Shown here: one piece after another, positions 9,198 through 17,556 of the stretch | Layout of the letters: every line of letters starts with the position of its first letter | Numbering within the stretch: the first letter of the stretch is position 1 | Notes under the pieces: generated by a model | The model's input: the letters and a program-made list of their open reading frames with translations, nothing else | Databases searched by the model: none | What the model was told of the DNA's origin: nothing | Origin: Candidatus Ruminococcus avistercoris | Lineage (GTDB): Bacteria; Bacillota; Clostridia; Lachnospirales; Lachnospiraceae | NCBI GenBank assembly: GCA_019120315.1 | Contig: DWVJ01000035.1 | Span: 27,928 to 91,927 of the forward strand | Direction: 5' to 3' | DNA length: 64,000 bases | Program-made: the position numbers and the translations under genes

Positions 9198-10076
9198 ATG
9201 AAAATTACGGAATTATTTGAACGTGGTGAATTTGTTGTATCTGCGGAAGTTGGCCCGCCAAAGGGATTTCATGTGGAGCACCTGCTGGAAGAAGCCAAAA
9301 CGTATTTGAGCGATATTACGGCTGTCAATGTGACAGATAATCAGTCTTCCGTTATGCGTCTGGGTTCCCTGGCAATGTGCAAAGCGCTGAAAGACGAAGG
9401 TCTGACACCGATCTATCAGCTGACCTGCCGTGACAGAAACCGGATTGCGCTGCAGTCGGATCTTTTAAGCGCGGCAATGTTTGGAATCGAGAACCTGCTT
9501 CTTCTGACCGGCGATCATACCAAGCTGGGCGATCATCCACAGGCCAAACCGGTGTTTGATCTGGATTCCGTTTCACTGATTCACGCGGTCACCAGACTGG
9601 AATCCGGCGTGGATCTGGGCGGAAATGAACTGGTTGGAGAACCGCCCAAATTTGCCAAAGGAGCCGTCGTATCGCCCTGCAGTGATTCGGTTGATGCGCA
9701 GCTGGCGAAAATGGAGCGTAAAGTACGCGCGGGCGCGGATTATTTCCAGACGCAGGCTGTCTTTGAGCCGGAGAAGTTCATTAAATTTATGGAAAAGGCA
9801 AAAGAGTTCGGCAAACCGGTTCAGGTGGGCATTATTATTCCCAAATCTGCCGGTATGGCGAAATTCATGAATAATAACGTTGCCGGTATCCATGTTCCCG
9901 ATGAGATGATCGAGGAACTGGCGAAAGATAAGGAGAGAACCAAGGCGGGGATCACCGGTGTGGAGATTGCCGCACGGATTATCAAAGAATGCCGTCCCTA
10001 CTGTCAGGGCGTCCATATCATGGCGCTTGGATGGGAATCCAAAGTACCGGAGCTTTTGAAACAGGCTGGAATCTGA
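9198..10076 (+). CDS. metF: Methylene-tetrahydrofolate reductase catalytic subunit MetF
   Basis: Flavin enzyme that reduces 5,10-methylene-THF to 5-methyl-THF, the last step of the methyl branch of the Wood-Ljungdahl pathway and also the source of methyl groups for methionine. The 292-residue length and TIM-barrel sequence fit the family; the start EVGPPKG, the LLLLTGDH stretch and the QTQAVFEPEKF segment are typical. RBS AGGAG lies 7 bases from the ATG. Its place directly after the RnfC-like and MetV genes supports the catabolic, NADH-linked three-subunit form instead of a stand-alone methionine enzyme. No methionine biosynthesis gene is adjacent. Confidence 0.93.
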   Translation: MKITELFERGEFVVSAEVGPPKGFHVEHLLEEAKTYLSDITAVNVTDNQSSVMRLGSLAMCKALKDEGLTPIYQLTCRDRNRIALQSDLLSAAMFGIENLLLLTGDHTKLGDHPQAKPVFDLDSVSLIHAVTRLESGVDLGGNELVGEPPKFAKGAVVSPCSDSVDAQLAKMERKVRAGADYFQTQAVFEPEKFIKFMEKAKEFGKPVQVGIIIPKSAGMAKFMNNNVAGIHVPDEMIEELAKDKERTKAGITGVEIAARIIKECRPYCQGVHIMALGWESKVPELLKQAGI

Positions 10077-10077
10077 T

Positions 10078-10647
10078 ATGGAAAATATATTGTTTATCAA
10101 CGCCTGTGTCAGGCCGGAGTCACGGACATACCGGCTGGCACAGGAAGTACTGAAAAAGCTGAACGGGAAGAAAGAGGAAGTGTGCCTTTTTCAGGAAAAT
10201 ATTCCTGCGCTGGATCTGGAACTGCTGGAGAAAAGGAACCGGCTACTTCAGGAAAGAAATTTTTCCGATCCCATGTTCCGCTATGCCGGACAGTTTGCCG
10301 CAGCTGATGATATTGTCATTGCGGCGCCCTACTGGGATCTGGCTTTTCCATCAGTTCTGCGGATATATCTGGAACATGTGACCGTTACCGGGGTAACATT
10401 TCAATATACGCCTGAAGGAATTCCGGAGGGGCTGTGCCGTGCAAAACGCATTATCTATGTGACGACGGCGGGCGGACCGGTCGGGAATCAGAATCTCGGG
10501 TATGATTATGTGAAATCCCTTGCCGGCACTTTTTACGGGATACCGGACGTCCTGTGTTTCAAGGCGGAAAACCTGGATATTGTGGGAGCGGATGTGGACG
10601 GCATACTTCAGGATGCGGTCCGCGATATTCGTCTTGCATCTCTGTGA
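10078..10647 (+). CDS. Flavodoxin-fold NAD(P)H oxidoreductase
   Basis: A 189-residue protein of the flavodoxin-like fold (NAD(P)H quinone reductase/azoreductase group). The N-terminus ILFINACVRPESRTYRLA resembles the phosphate-binding first loop, AAPYWDLAFPSVLRIYLEHVTVTG resembles the family's second flavin loop, and TTAGGP the third. It starts one base after metF ends, so it is co-transcribed with the methylene-THF reductase genes. It may supply or accept electrons, or protect the enzyme, but the sequence does not show which. The ribosome site is weak, consistent with translational coupling. Confidence 0.75.
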   Translation: MENILFINACVRPESRTYRLAQEVLKKLNGKKEEVCLFQENIPALDLELLEKRNRLLQERNFSDPMFRYAGQFAAADDIVIAAPYWDLAFPSVLRIYLEHVTVTGVTFQYTPEGIPEGLCRAKRIIYVTTAGGPVGNQNLGYDYVKSLAGTFYGIPDVLCFKAENLDIVGADVDGILQDAVRDIRLASL

Positions 10648-10657
10648 GGAAAAAAGT

Positions 10658-10933
10658 ATGGATCAGAAAGAAATAAAGGATACGTATCAGCAGCTGGGAA
10701 AAGAATTGAGAGAGTTGGGAGCCGGAAAGGTGATACTTTTAAGTTCACGGACTGATCCTGGATCCGGCTGCATCAGACTGGAGATTGTCGCAGAAGGAAT
10801 CCGCAAAAAAGAAGAAGTGCAAAAGCGGCTGCAGGACAGATGGCCGGATCTTCAGATACGGCTTCTGCGTATGGAAGACATAACCAGCGCCGGACAGATA
10901 GAGGAAATCGAAAATGATGGAATCAGAATCTGA
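10658..10933 (+). CDS. Small conserved-looking protein of unknown function
   Basis: A 91-residue acidic/basic mixed protein, last gene of the methylene-THF reductase operon, starting 10 bases after the flavodoxin-fold gene with the site gagg. It has no membrane segment or cysteine pair. The pattern GAGKVILLSSRTDPGSGCIRL loosely recalls the GSRARG...D strand-turn of minimal nucleotidyltransferases, but the catalytic aspartates are missing, so that assignment is speculative. The coding call rests on position, spacing and the terminator that follows it. Confidence 0.6.
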   Translation: MDQKEIKDTYQQLGKELRELGAGKVILLSSRTDPGSGCIRLEIVAEGIRKKEEVQKRLQDRWPDLQIRLLRMEDITSAGQIEEIENDGIRI

Positions 10934-10949
10934 TAGATCAGAAGAAAAA

Positions 10950-10993
10950 GAGCCTGACTGAAAGGATTTTAACTTCCTTTCAATCAGGCTCTT
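10950..10993. terminator. Bidirectional intrinsic terminator
   Basis: AGAGCCTGACTGAAAGG pairs with CCTTTCAATCAGGCTCT across a 10-base loop, with A-rich and T-rich flanks. It sits between the convergent folate operon and the ECF S-component gene and can serve both. Confidence 0.85.
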
Positions 10994-11002
10994 TACCTAC
11001 GT

Positions 11003-11542
11003 TCAGTGTTTGGCATGTTTCAGTTCCATCATGACGCTTCGGACATTGGGGATTTTCATCAGTACCGGATACAGAAGCAGGGAGATAGCCAGTCCGCTGA
11101 CACCCTGTATGAGGTTGGGCAAAACGCTGGCCGCCGCTCCTGCAGGTCCGTAGAGAACGGCCTCACACAGAAAATACCCTCCGGCTACGAACAGAATGTC
11201 CACAATTCCTCCCAGGGCAACCGCGCTGTGATGCAGTCTGCCGTCCGGGGAGGCATGCCGGTAAATAAGGCCGCATACAAAAGCAATCATTCCTTTGACA
11301 GCAAAGGTAATCGGCACATAGATAAAGTAGCCGCCCAGCAGATCCGCCAGGGCGGAACCGATGCCTCCTGCCAGAAGTCCGTAAGCCGGGCCGAGGATGA
11401 CGCCGGATAAAATGACGATGGCGTCGCCGGGATGAATATAGCCCTGGGTGCCCGGGGTGGGGATCCGGATGGACATGGTGGCCACACAGGCGAGAGCGGC
11501 AAGCAATGCTGTCATAATAATTTTTTTCAGTTTCAGATCCAT
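11003..11542 (-). CDS. ECF transporter S component
   Basis: Substrate-binding membrane subunit of an energy-coupling-factor vitamin transporter. The 179-residue protein has about five to six hydrophobic helices and the typical S-component order: N-terminal helix, then GYIHPGDAIVILSGVILGP, GGIGSALADLLGGY and ITFAVKGM. The ATG at 11542 is preferred over an upstream GTG because AAGGAG lies at a proper distance only from the ATG. No EcfA/EcfT genes are nearby, so it probably shares a common module. The vitamin cannot be named from sequence; no riboswitch fits in the short leader. Confidence 0.82.
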   Translation of the reverse strand: MDLKLKKIIMTALLAALACVATMSIRIPTPGTQGYIHPGDAIVILSGVILGPAYGLLAGGIGSALADLLGGYFIYVPITFAVKGMIAFVCGLIYRHASPDGRLHHSAVALGGIVDILFVAGGYFLCEAVLYGPAGAAASVLPNLIQGVSGLAISLLLYPVLMKIPNVRSVMMELKHAKH

Positions 11543-11580
11543 AATCAGTCTCACTCCTTGTTCTGCTTATTTCTGAAGAC

Positions 11581-11609
11581 AGTATATAACAGATGTGGCA
11601 TGTTTTAAA
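11581..11609 (-). promoter_or_regulatory. Promoter of the ECF S-component gene
   Basis: On the minus strand TTTAAA (11609-11604) and TATACT (11586-11581) are separated by 17 bases. The resulting leader is about 35 bases, too short for a classical vitamin riboswitch. Confidence 0.5.
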
Positions 11610-11648
11610 TGGCCAATTATGAAAAAAAGATACAGGCCAGATGAGAGA

Positions 11649-11690
11649 AAAAGATCCCGCTGTGAATATTTTTCACAACGGGATCTTTTC
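11649..11690 (-). terminator. Intrinsic terminator of the mttB-like gene
   Basis: AAAGATCCCGTTGTGAA and TTCACAGCGGGATCTTT form a long stem around a short AT loop, followed on the minus strand by a run of T. It lies 8 bases after the methyltransferase stop codon. Confidence 0.88.
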
Positions 11691-11697
11691 AATATTA

Positions 11698-13134
11698 CTA
11701 TTTCAGCAAATCTTTTTTCGCAGCTTCCATCAGTTTATTCACTTCTGCAGTGATTTCCGGTTTTACTTCCGGTATTTCATCGTTTTTGATCAGTTCCATT
11801 GCACGGTCTGCTGCGTGCTCGGTAAGCGGTGTCTCGCCCATCTTGATCCAGTCGGCCCATACGCTGTCGAAGCCGATGGAAGGCTGGAAGATTTCTCCTG
11901 AGTACAGATGATCGATGGTATGTTCCTGCTCGAGGAAGGTTTCATTGTCATTTACCACGTATCCCAGAGCTTCGATGCCCAGTTCCTCTTCATTGATGGT
12001 GAAAGGCTTCTGAGATTTGCGGATCATAGCCATCATCTCATTATCCAGAACAAGCTGGCTTAAGGAGCAGCACATAACGCTGGCGGTGCTTCCGAAACCG
12101 GTGATCAGTGTGGCGCCTGCCAGTCCGGGCAGAAGCGCATTGATCATCTTTTCGTAGCCGGCCTGTTCGTCCATTGCACAGCTGGTGCAGGACAAACCGT
12201 ATACGTCGGACAGGAATCCGCAGTAATTTGCCAGCTGCACAGCCAATGCGCTGGAAATACCGGTCTCCGGAAGGCCCAGGATACTCTGGCTGTTCTTCAT
12301 GTTGGCAAAGAATGTTCTGGAACCGTAGAACAGTACGCATTCCGGATTCATCAGGTAAGCTACGCAGGCAAAGGCCAGAATCTCAGCATGGGACTGGGCC
12401 ACGGTACCGGCTACGGAAAGCGGCGAAGTCAGGCCTCCCATGGGAGCGGACAGGATACTGGTGGGAATACCGGCACGGATGATATATCCCATGGTATCGG
12501 TGATTTCCTTTGGCAGGAACAGAGGAGACTCCGGAGAGATGCCTACCATACCCATCGGATTGTGTGTCTGATCTTCTCCGCCGTAAATTTTAAACAGTTC
12601 GGCAATATATTTTGCATTGCTGGCGATAGAAATACCAGGGCCATAAATCGGTTTGTGAGAATACTGGAGCATAGTCGCCGTCTGCTGCAGCTGAGTAATC
12701 TCAGAGGGGACTTCACTGGGATAAATCAGAGCACAGGGAAGATCCAGTTCCGGGAGCTGATTCATGACACGAACGGTGTCTATCAGGTCGGACAGAAGAC
12801 CGTTGCGTCTTTTTCCGGTTTTCATATCGGCGATCCAGGGAGCGCCGCCTGTGCTGTGGACAAAGGTTTTGCCAATTTCCATTTCTTTTTTCATGCCGGT
12901 GACGGGGGAGGTCATGGTGACCTTTCCCTTCTGGGCTTTCAGCATCTCTTCGATCAGTGAGTCGCTGAAATATACACGGTCGTCTTTTTGCGTACAGCCA
13001 TGTTCACAGAGCATATCGCGTACGGCGGGATCTTCTACCCGCATACCCAGTTTTTTCAGAATGTCAACGCCATACTGATGGAGTTTGGCAATTTCTTCAT
13101 TGCTTACATAATTTAATCGTGGAATGTAGCTCAT
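11698..13134 (-). CDS. Trimethylamine methyltransferase (MttB) family protein, non-pyrrolysine
   Basis: Member of the MttB superfamily, whose characterised members without pyrrolysine transfer a methyl group from quaternary amines such as glycine betaine, proline betaine or carnitine to a corrinoid protein. The 478-residue length and continuous similarity pattern fit the family (for example HSTGGAPWIADMKTG, PIYGPGIS, GMVGISPESPL, GGLTSPLSVAGTVAQSHAE, SCAMDEQAGYEK). There is no in-frame amber codon, so it is not the pyrrolysine trimethylamine enzyme. ATG at 13134 follows GGGAGG; a longer reading frame has no site. No corrinoid protein or activator lies beside it. The divergent XRE-cupin gene is its likely regulator. 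Substrate unknown. Confidence 0.85.
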   Translation of the reverse strand: MSYIPRLNYVSNEEIAKLHQYGVDILKKLGMRVEDPAVRDMLCEHGCTQKDDRVYFSDSLIEEMLKAQKGKVTMTSPVTGMKKEMEIGKTFVHSTGGAPWIADMKTGKRRNGLLSDLIDTVRVMNQLPELDLPCALIYPSEVPSEITQLQQTATMLQYSHKPIYGPGISIASNAKYIAELFKIYGGEDQTHNPMGMVGISPESPLFLPKEITDTMGYIIRAGIPTSILSAPMGGLTSPLSVAGTVAQSHAEILAFACVAYLMNPECVLFYGSRTFFANMKNSQSILGLPETGISSALAVQLANYCGFLSDVYGLSCTSCAMDEQAGYEKMINALLPGLAGATLITGFGSTASVMCCSLSQLVLDNEMMAMIRKSQKPFTINEEELGIEALGYVVNDNETFLEQEHTIDHLYSGEIFQPSIGFDSVWADWIKMGETPLTEHAADRAMELIKNDEIPEVKPEITAEVNKLMEAAKKDLLK

Positions 13135-13225
13135 AAAAAAACCTCCCATTCTTGTTGAAATCTTCTTGAAACATGTGTGGTTCGAAAAAAAATTTATGCA
13201 AAACAGCATTTTGTTGATTAGTCTC

Positions 13226-13254
13226 ATCATAACGTGTATGGGCAGCTTTGTCAA
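13226..13254 (-). promoter_or_regulatory. Promoter of the mttB-like gene
   Basis: On the minus strand TTGACA (13254-13249) and TATGAT (13231-13226) have exact 17-base spacing. It gives a leader of about 85 bases that contains TTGTTGAAAT and CATGTGTG words shared with the M24 peptidase leader. Confidence 0.75.
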
Positions 13255-13342
13255 TAATGCGGTGAAAAAGGGAAAAATATTTTTATAATCATGAAAAATA
13301 GAAAAAGATTGTAAAAATTCAAAAGACAGGAAAAGTAATAGA

Positions 13343-13371
13343 TTTACATTTGCGGTTTCTTTCGTTATAAT
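13343..13371 (+). promoter_or_regulatory. Promoter of the XRE-cupin regulator
   Basis: TTTACA (13343-13348) and TATAAT (13366-13371) are separated by 17 bases, placing the start of transcription about 30 bases before the TTG start codon. Confidence 0.75.
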
Positions 13372-13407
13372 GGAAAAAAAGACAAAAAAGGAAGGGGAGA
13401 ATAAGGA

Positions 13408-13977
13408 TTGGATAATCTGGATAAGATTGGTAGCAGTATTCGCAGCCTTCGAAAATCAAAGAAAATGACGCTGCAGCAGCTTGCGAAGGAAACAGGTCTT
13501 TCGACAGGGTATCTGAGCAATATTGAACGGAATATAACCAGCCCCACACTGATGAATATACAGAAAATATGCGATGTGTTTGACAGCTCTCTTAGTGATC
13601 TGCTGGAAAGAAACGCAGAAGAGCGTATCGTAATCCGCAGAGAGGACCGGGAAGTCATCTTGGATGAAGAGCAGGATATCCGGATGGAAACTATTGATTT
13701 TGGTATCGAAAATCTCTCCTTTATCTATACGGAACTGCCAAGACAATCTGAAACCAGTGAGGAATGGTGGACTCACGAGTTCGGAGAAGTGGGCACGGTT
13801 CTGGAGGGGGAGTTGACGGTAAACATAGGCGGAGAAATTTTTGAACTGAAAGCCGGAGACACCATCTATGTAAAACCCCACACACGTCACTGTTACTATA
13901 ATAAAAGTGAAACATCAAAAAGCGTGTCCTTTTGGACCCGATTCTGGGAAAAGACGCAGGACGGGCAGGAAAACTGA
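13408..13977 (+). CDS. XRE-family transcriptional regulator with C-terminal cupin domain
   Basis: DNA-binding regulator of 189 residues. Residues about 7-65 form a classic helix-turn-helix (LQQLAKETGLSTGYLSNIER), and residues about 105-180 a small cupin barrel with GELTVNIGGE and GDTIYVKPHTRHCYYN, which in this family senses a small ligand. Translation starts at TTG 13408 after GGGGAGA. The gene is divergent from the mttB-like gene and upstream of the M24 peptidase and MFS genes, so it probably controls one or both. Similar regulators commonly flank methylamine and betaine genes; that context link is inference. Confidence 0.88.
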   Translation: MDNLDKIGSSIRSLRKSKKMTLQQLAKETGLSTGYLSNIERNITSPTLMNIQKICDVFDSSLSDLLERNAEERIVIRREDREVILDEEQDIRMETIDFGIENLSFIYTELPRQSETSEEWWTHEFGEVGTVLEGELTVNIGGEIFELKAGDTIYVKPHTRHCYYNKSETSKSVSFWTRFWEKTQDGQEN

Positions 13978-13998
13978 TATAATTCTGCGAGAAAAGAA

Positions 13999-14028
13999 AG
14001 CCGTGATTCGATTCACGGCTCTTTTTTT
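13999..14028 (+). terminator. Intrinsic terminator after the XRE-cupin gene
   Basis: AGCCGTGA pairs with TCACGGCT across a six-base loop, followed by seven T. Confidence 0.88.
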
Positions 14029-14178
14029 GCCCATGTTTGTCGTTGGGTGAATTCATGCATGTGATACAATCGATAAGATTATTTATATATGAAAAATCAT
14101 TGTTAAATTTCATAAGAAAAAAAGGAGAGAGCTTATGATGATTTTTTGATCTGTGGTAAAATTGATCGGGGAAAGTGG

Positions 14179-14207
14179 TTGAAAAAAACAGATTAGTGTG
14201 ATATTAT
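14179..14207 (+). promoter_or_regulatory. Promoter of the M24 peptidase-MFS operon
   Basis: TTGAAA (14179-14184) and TATTAT (14202-14207) have 17-base spacing. The leader that follows contains CATGTGTG (14221-14228) and TTGTTGAAAT (14238-14247), words also found before the divergent mttB-like gene. Confidence 0.65.
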
Positions 14208-14263
14208 AACAAAAAAGAATCATGTGTGTGAAAAAAATTGTTGAAATTTAATAAGGAGAGAAA

Positions 14264-15361
14264 ATGAAGGAATTAAGAGAAAGACAGTTAAAAGCATGTG
14301 AAGCATTGAAAAATGCAGGAATCGACAAAGCCATCATCGGCGATCCCATGTCCATCAATTACCTGACAGGAATCCATATCATTCCTTATGAAAGATATTA
14401 CGGCCTGGTGCTGGATGCCAAAACTCAGGAACTGATCATGGTGAACCCCAGTGTGGATACGGGCTGTATGAAAGGTACCGTTCCGGAGAGAACGTATCTG
14501 GATGAAAACGGCCCCGGCGACATCGTCCGTGAAGTGGTGGGAAGCTGCAAAAAACTGGCTGTGGAAAAGAAGTATTTCTCCATGAGCGTGGGAGAAATGT
14601 TCGCTTCTTTGGACTGTGAGATCGTGGATCTTGGCGACTGTATCGCGCGCCTTAGAATGTACAAGGATGAGGCGGAAGTGGAGACGATGCAGTTTGCCGC
14701 AAAGATTGTGGATGAGGCCATCGCCTATGTGTCTGACAAGATCAAACCGGGCATGACGGAAAAAGAACTGAACATGATGCTGTACAGTTATATGGCCGGC
14801 TATCAGGGATTCATCACCGATGAATTTATCATCCTGGTTCTGGCGGCGGCCAATTCCGCCAATCCCCACGGGGCCAGCGGTGATTACGCGTTCCAGGAGG
14901 GCGATATCGTGCTGATGGATTTCTGCGCGTACTACAATTATTACTGGTCAGATATTACCCGTTGTCTGTTTGTGGGCAAAGTGGGCAATCCCAAACTGGC
15001 TGAAATCTATGATATCGTACTGAAGGCAAACCTGACGGCCATTGCGGCTGTAAAACCGGGTGTGAAGGCAAAAGATATTGACAAGGCCGCCAGAGATGTG
15101 ATCACGGAGGCGGGATATGGAGAACTGTTCCTGCACAGAACCGGTCACGGTCTGGGCTTGAGCGTTCATGAAGAGCCGTACATCACTTCCGTCAATGAAC
15201 TGGTTCTGGAAGAGGGCATGACCTTTACCATCGAGCCGGGAATCTACATCGAAGGTGTGGGCGGCGTCAGAATCGAGGACGATATTCTGGTAACAAAAGA
15301 CGGCTGCCGGATTCTGACTTCCAGATCCAAGAGGCTGGAGGATCAGATCGTAAAAATCTGA
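14264..15361 (+). CDS. M24 family metallopeptidase (Xaa-Pro dipeptidase/aminopeptidase type)
   Basis: Cytoplasmic dinuclear-metal hydrolase of 365 residues. The N-terminal creatinase-type domain (about 1-130) is followed by the pita-bread domain with all expected metal ligands: MDFCAYYNYYWSDITR (two aspartates), HRTGHGLG, IEPGIY and RIEDD. It starts after AAGGAG. The MFS gene follows by 34 bases. The fold covers prolyl peptidases, creatinase and relatives; being near an MttB enzyme, it may release or process a proline- or betaine-like compound, but this is a guess. A second, larger M24 enzyme occurs at 47.5 kb. Confidence 0.88.
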   Translation: MKELRERQLKACEALKNAGIDKAIIGDPMSINYLTGIHIIPYERYYGLVLDAKTQELIMVNPSVDTGCMKGTVPERTYLDENGPGDIVREVVGSCKKLAVEKKYFSMSVGEMFASLDCEIVDLGDCIARLRMYKDEAEVETMQFAAKIVDEAIAYVSDKIKPGMTEKELNMMLYSYMAGYQGFITDEFIILVLAAANSANPHGASGDYAFQEGDIVLMDFCAYYNYYWSDITRCLFVGKVGNPKLAEIYDIVLKANLTAIAAVKPGVKAKDIDKAARDVITEAGYGELFLHRTGHGLGLSVHEEPYITSVNELVLEEGMTFTIEPGIYIEGVGGVRIEDDILVTKDGCRILTSRSKRLEDQIVKI

Positions 15362-15395
15362 TATGGAACCGGACGTATGAGAAAGGAGCTATAAC

Positions 15396-16664
15396 ATGGC
15401 TGTTGCAAAACAGGAAGGAAAACTGAAGAAAAATATAATAACACTATTGATTCTGATTATTTCAGGCGCGATGGTTTATGCATTGCCCTATTTCAGAAGC
15501 TACTATTACGATGCATTCGTGGAATGTTTCAATCTGACCGATACCCAGATGGGCGCGCTGGGAAGCGCATACGGAAGCTTTGCGGTGATCGCTTACTTCC
15601 TGGGCGGCTTCTGTGCAGACCGCTGGCCGGCTAAAAAGCTGCTGACCCTGTCTCTGGTATCCACCGGTGTCATGGGATTGATTCTGCTGCTTCGTCCACC
15701 TTACTGGGGACTGTTCGTCATTCACGCGCTGTGGGGCATTACCTCCATCCTGACCTTCTGGAACGCGCTGGTAAAAGCCCTTCGTTCCATCGCTTCTTCT
15801 TCCGAACAGGGCCGTGTGTTCGGTCTGTTTGAAGGAGGCCGCGGAATCACCAACATGGTGCAGTCAGCGCTGATCCTGGCCCTGTTCGGTGTGGTATCCA
15901 ACAACGTGTCCACCAGTGCCGGACTGAATGCGGTTATCATCGCTTATTCCGTGGTAACCATCCTGCTGGGCCTTCTGGTATGGATCTTCTACAAAGAAGG
16001 AGAGTTCAAACGGGAAGTCAAAGCGCTGGTCAATGTACCGGAACTGAAACGTGTACTGAAGATGTCCACCACATGGCTTCACGTGCTGATCATCTTCTGC
16101 TCCTACGCAATGTGCTGCAGCTATTTCTATATCACACCTTATACCACAGAGGTATTCGGAGCGACAGCGGTAATCGGCGCCGCGATGGGTTACTTTTCAC
16201 AGTATGCCCGTCCCATCGGCTGTTTTGTATCCGGTTTTGCCGCTGATAAGATCGGTTCTTCCAAAGTCTGCGCCATCGCTTACGTGATTATGATCATCGG
16301 TATGCTGGGCATCATCCTGACGCCGGGCAAAGCTTCCCTGATCTGGCTGCTGCTGGTGGCATGTGCCGCTGTGTATGCGTCCATGTATGCCTGCCAGTCC
16401 ATGCATTTTGCCATCATGGAAGAGGGAGACTATCCGGAAGAAACCACAGGTACGGCTACCGCTATCCTGACTCCCCTTGGTTACAGTGTGGAAGCGATCG
16501 CTCCGCTGGTTGCAGGTATGTGTCTGGACAGATGGGCGGGAGCGCAAGGTTATAAAGTATTCTTCGTGATCCTGACGATCACAGCCTGTGTCGGTTTGGT
16601 GGCTACGCTGCTTTGGATGGCAAAAACCAAAGACAGACGCAAAGAAATACTTGCGAAGAAATAA
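15396..16664 (+). CDS. Major facilitator superfamily transporter
   Basis: Inner-membrane transporter of 422 residues with about 12 hydrophobic helices and an MFS loop motif after helix 2 (CADRWPAKKLL). A second block after a central linker begins with STTWLHVLII, and FAADKIGSS is the matching loop in the C-terminal half. The start has GAAAGGAG. It forms an operon with the upstream M24 peptidase and ends at a strong terminator. The likely cargo is the substrate or product of the peptidase and methyltransferase cluster, perhaps a peptide, amino acid or betaine; no residue visible here decides that. Confidence 0.87.
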   Translation: MAVAKQEGKLKKNIITLLILIISGAMVYALPYFRSYYYDAFVECFNLTDTQMGALGSAYGSFAVIAYFLGGFCADRWPAKKLLTLSLVSTGVMGLILLLRPPYWGLFVIHALWGITSILTFWNALVKALRSIASSSEQGRVFGLFEGGRGITNMVQSALILALFGVVSNNVSTSAGLNAVIIAYSVVTILLGLLVWIFYKEGEFKREVKALVNVPELKRVLKMSTTWLHVLIIFCSYAMCCSYFYITPYTTEVFGATAVIGAAMGYFSQYARPIGCFVSGFAADKIGSSKVCAIAYVIMIIGMLGIILTPGKASLIWLLLVACAAVYASMYACQSMHFAIMEEGDYPEETTGTATAILTPLGYSVEAIAPLVAGMCLDRWAGAQGYKVFFVILTITACVGLVATLLWMAKTKDRRKEILAKK

Positions 16665-16700
16665 TACATATGATAAAAATAACATAAGAACACAAAGAGA

Positions 16701-16737
16701 AAAGGGATTGCTGCAAAAAATGCGGCAATTCCTTTTT
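16701..16737 (+). terminator. Intrinsic terminator after the MFS gene
   Basis: AAAGGGATTGCTGC and GCGGCAATTCCTTT form a 14-bp stem (with two G-T pairs) around an A-rich loop, followed by T. It separates the peptidase-MFS operon from the exporter genes. Confidence 0.85.
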
Positions 16738-16773
16738 GACGCAGTCCGATTCGAAAATGTGGGAGGGCAGGCG

Positions 16774-17556
16774 ATGGACAGTTATAACAGAAGAGTGCTG
16801 GATCTGGCCATGGGCGCGGGAAAAATTCTGCTGCAAAGCGGCGCGGAGATATTCCGTGTGGAGGAAACCATCCGGCGGATCTCAAGACATTACGGGGTGG
16901 AGAACAGCAATGCTTTCGTGCTCAGCAACGGTATATTTCTGACAGGACAGGATCAGATGGGAGAGATGTATGCTTATGTAAAGCATATTCCCATCAGCGG
17001 GACACAGCTGAATAAAGTGGATGCGGTAAACCGGCTTTCCAGGGAGATCGAGCAGGGACTTGATCTGGAACTGGCGGAAAAGAAGCTGCGTCATATCAAA
17101 ACGATGCCGGGAAAGAAGCCGCTGACCCTTGTGAATGCCTCGGCAGTGGGGGCCGGCGCTTTCTGCTATATCATCGGCGGAATGGCCGGCGACTGTCTGG
17201 CGGCGGTTCTGGCCGGCGGCATCGTCGGCTTATATCAGATCCTGATGGGGCGGAGAAAGAAAGCCACATCGAAACTGGCTTTGAATCTTGTGGGGGCTTT
17301 TCTGGCCACGGCGTTAAGTCTGTTGTTTTACCGTCTTCGGATTGGATTGGATTACCGGGCTATCACGGTAGGCGCCATCATGCCCATGCTTCCCGGCGTT
17401 TCTTTTGTCACTTCCATTCGGGAACTGGCCAACGGAGATTACATCGCCGGAACGATTCGTCTGCTGGACACACTGCTTGTGACAGCTGGCATCGCCATGG
17501 GCGTGGGTCTGTTTTATATACTCTATTATGAAATAACCGGAGGGTATATGTTATGA
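16774..17556 (+). CDS. Threonine/serine exporter family protein, N-terminal half (YjjP type)
   Basis: First half of a two-part ThrE-like exporter. The 260-residue protein has a soluble N-terminal part (about 1-110) with AGKILLQSGAEIFRVEETI, then LVNASAVGAGAFCYIIGG and about five membrane helices, the last ending near the C-terminus. ATG at 16774 follows GGGAGGG; a longer frame reaches into the MFS gene and has no site. Its stop overlaps the start of the second half by four bases, so the two are translated together and probably form one complex. Amino acid export is assumed from the family only. Confidence 0.85.
   Translation: MDSYNRRVLDLAMGAGKILLQSGAEIFRVEETIRRISRHYGVENSNAFVLSNGIFLTGQDQMGEMYAYVKHIPISGTQLNKVDAVNRLSREIEQGLDLELAEKKLRHIKTMPGKKPLTLVNASAVGAGAFCYIIGGMAGDCLAAVLAGGIVGLYQILMGRRKKATSKLALNLVGAFLATALSLLFYRLRIGLDYRAITVGAIMPMLPGVSFVTSIRELANGDYIAGTIRLLDTLLVTAGIAMGVGLFYILYYEITGGYML

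Noticed and set aside
11698..13134. Pyrrolysine-containing trimethylamine methyltransferase
   Set aside because: The frame reads through without an internal amber codon and no pylTSBCD genes are present.
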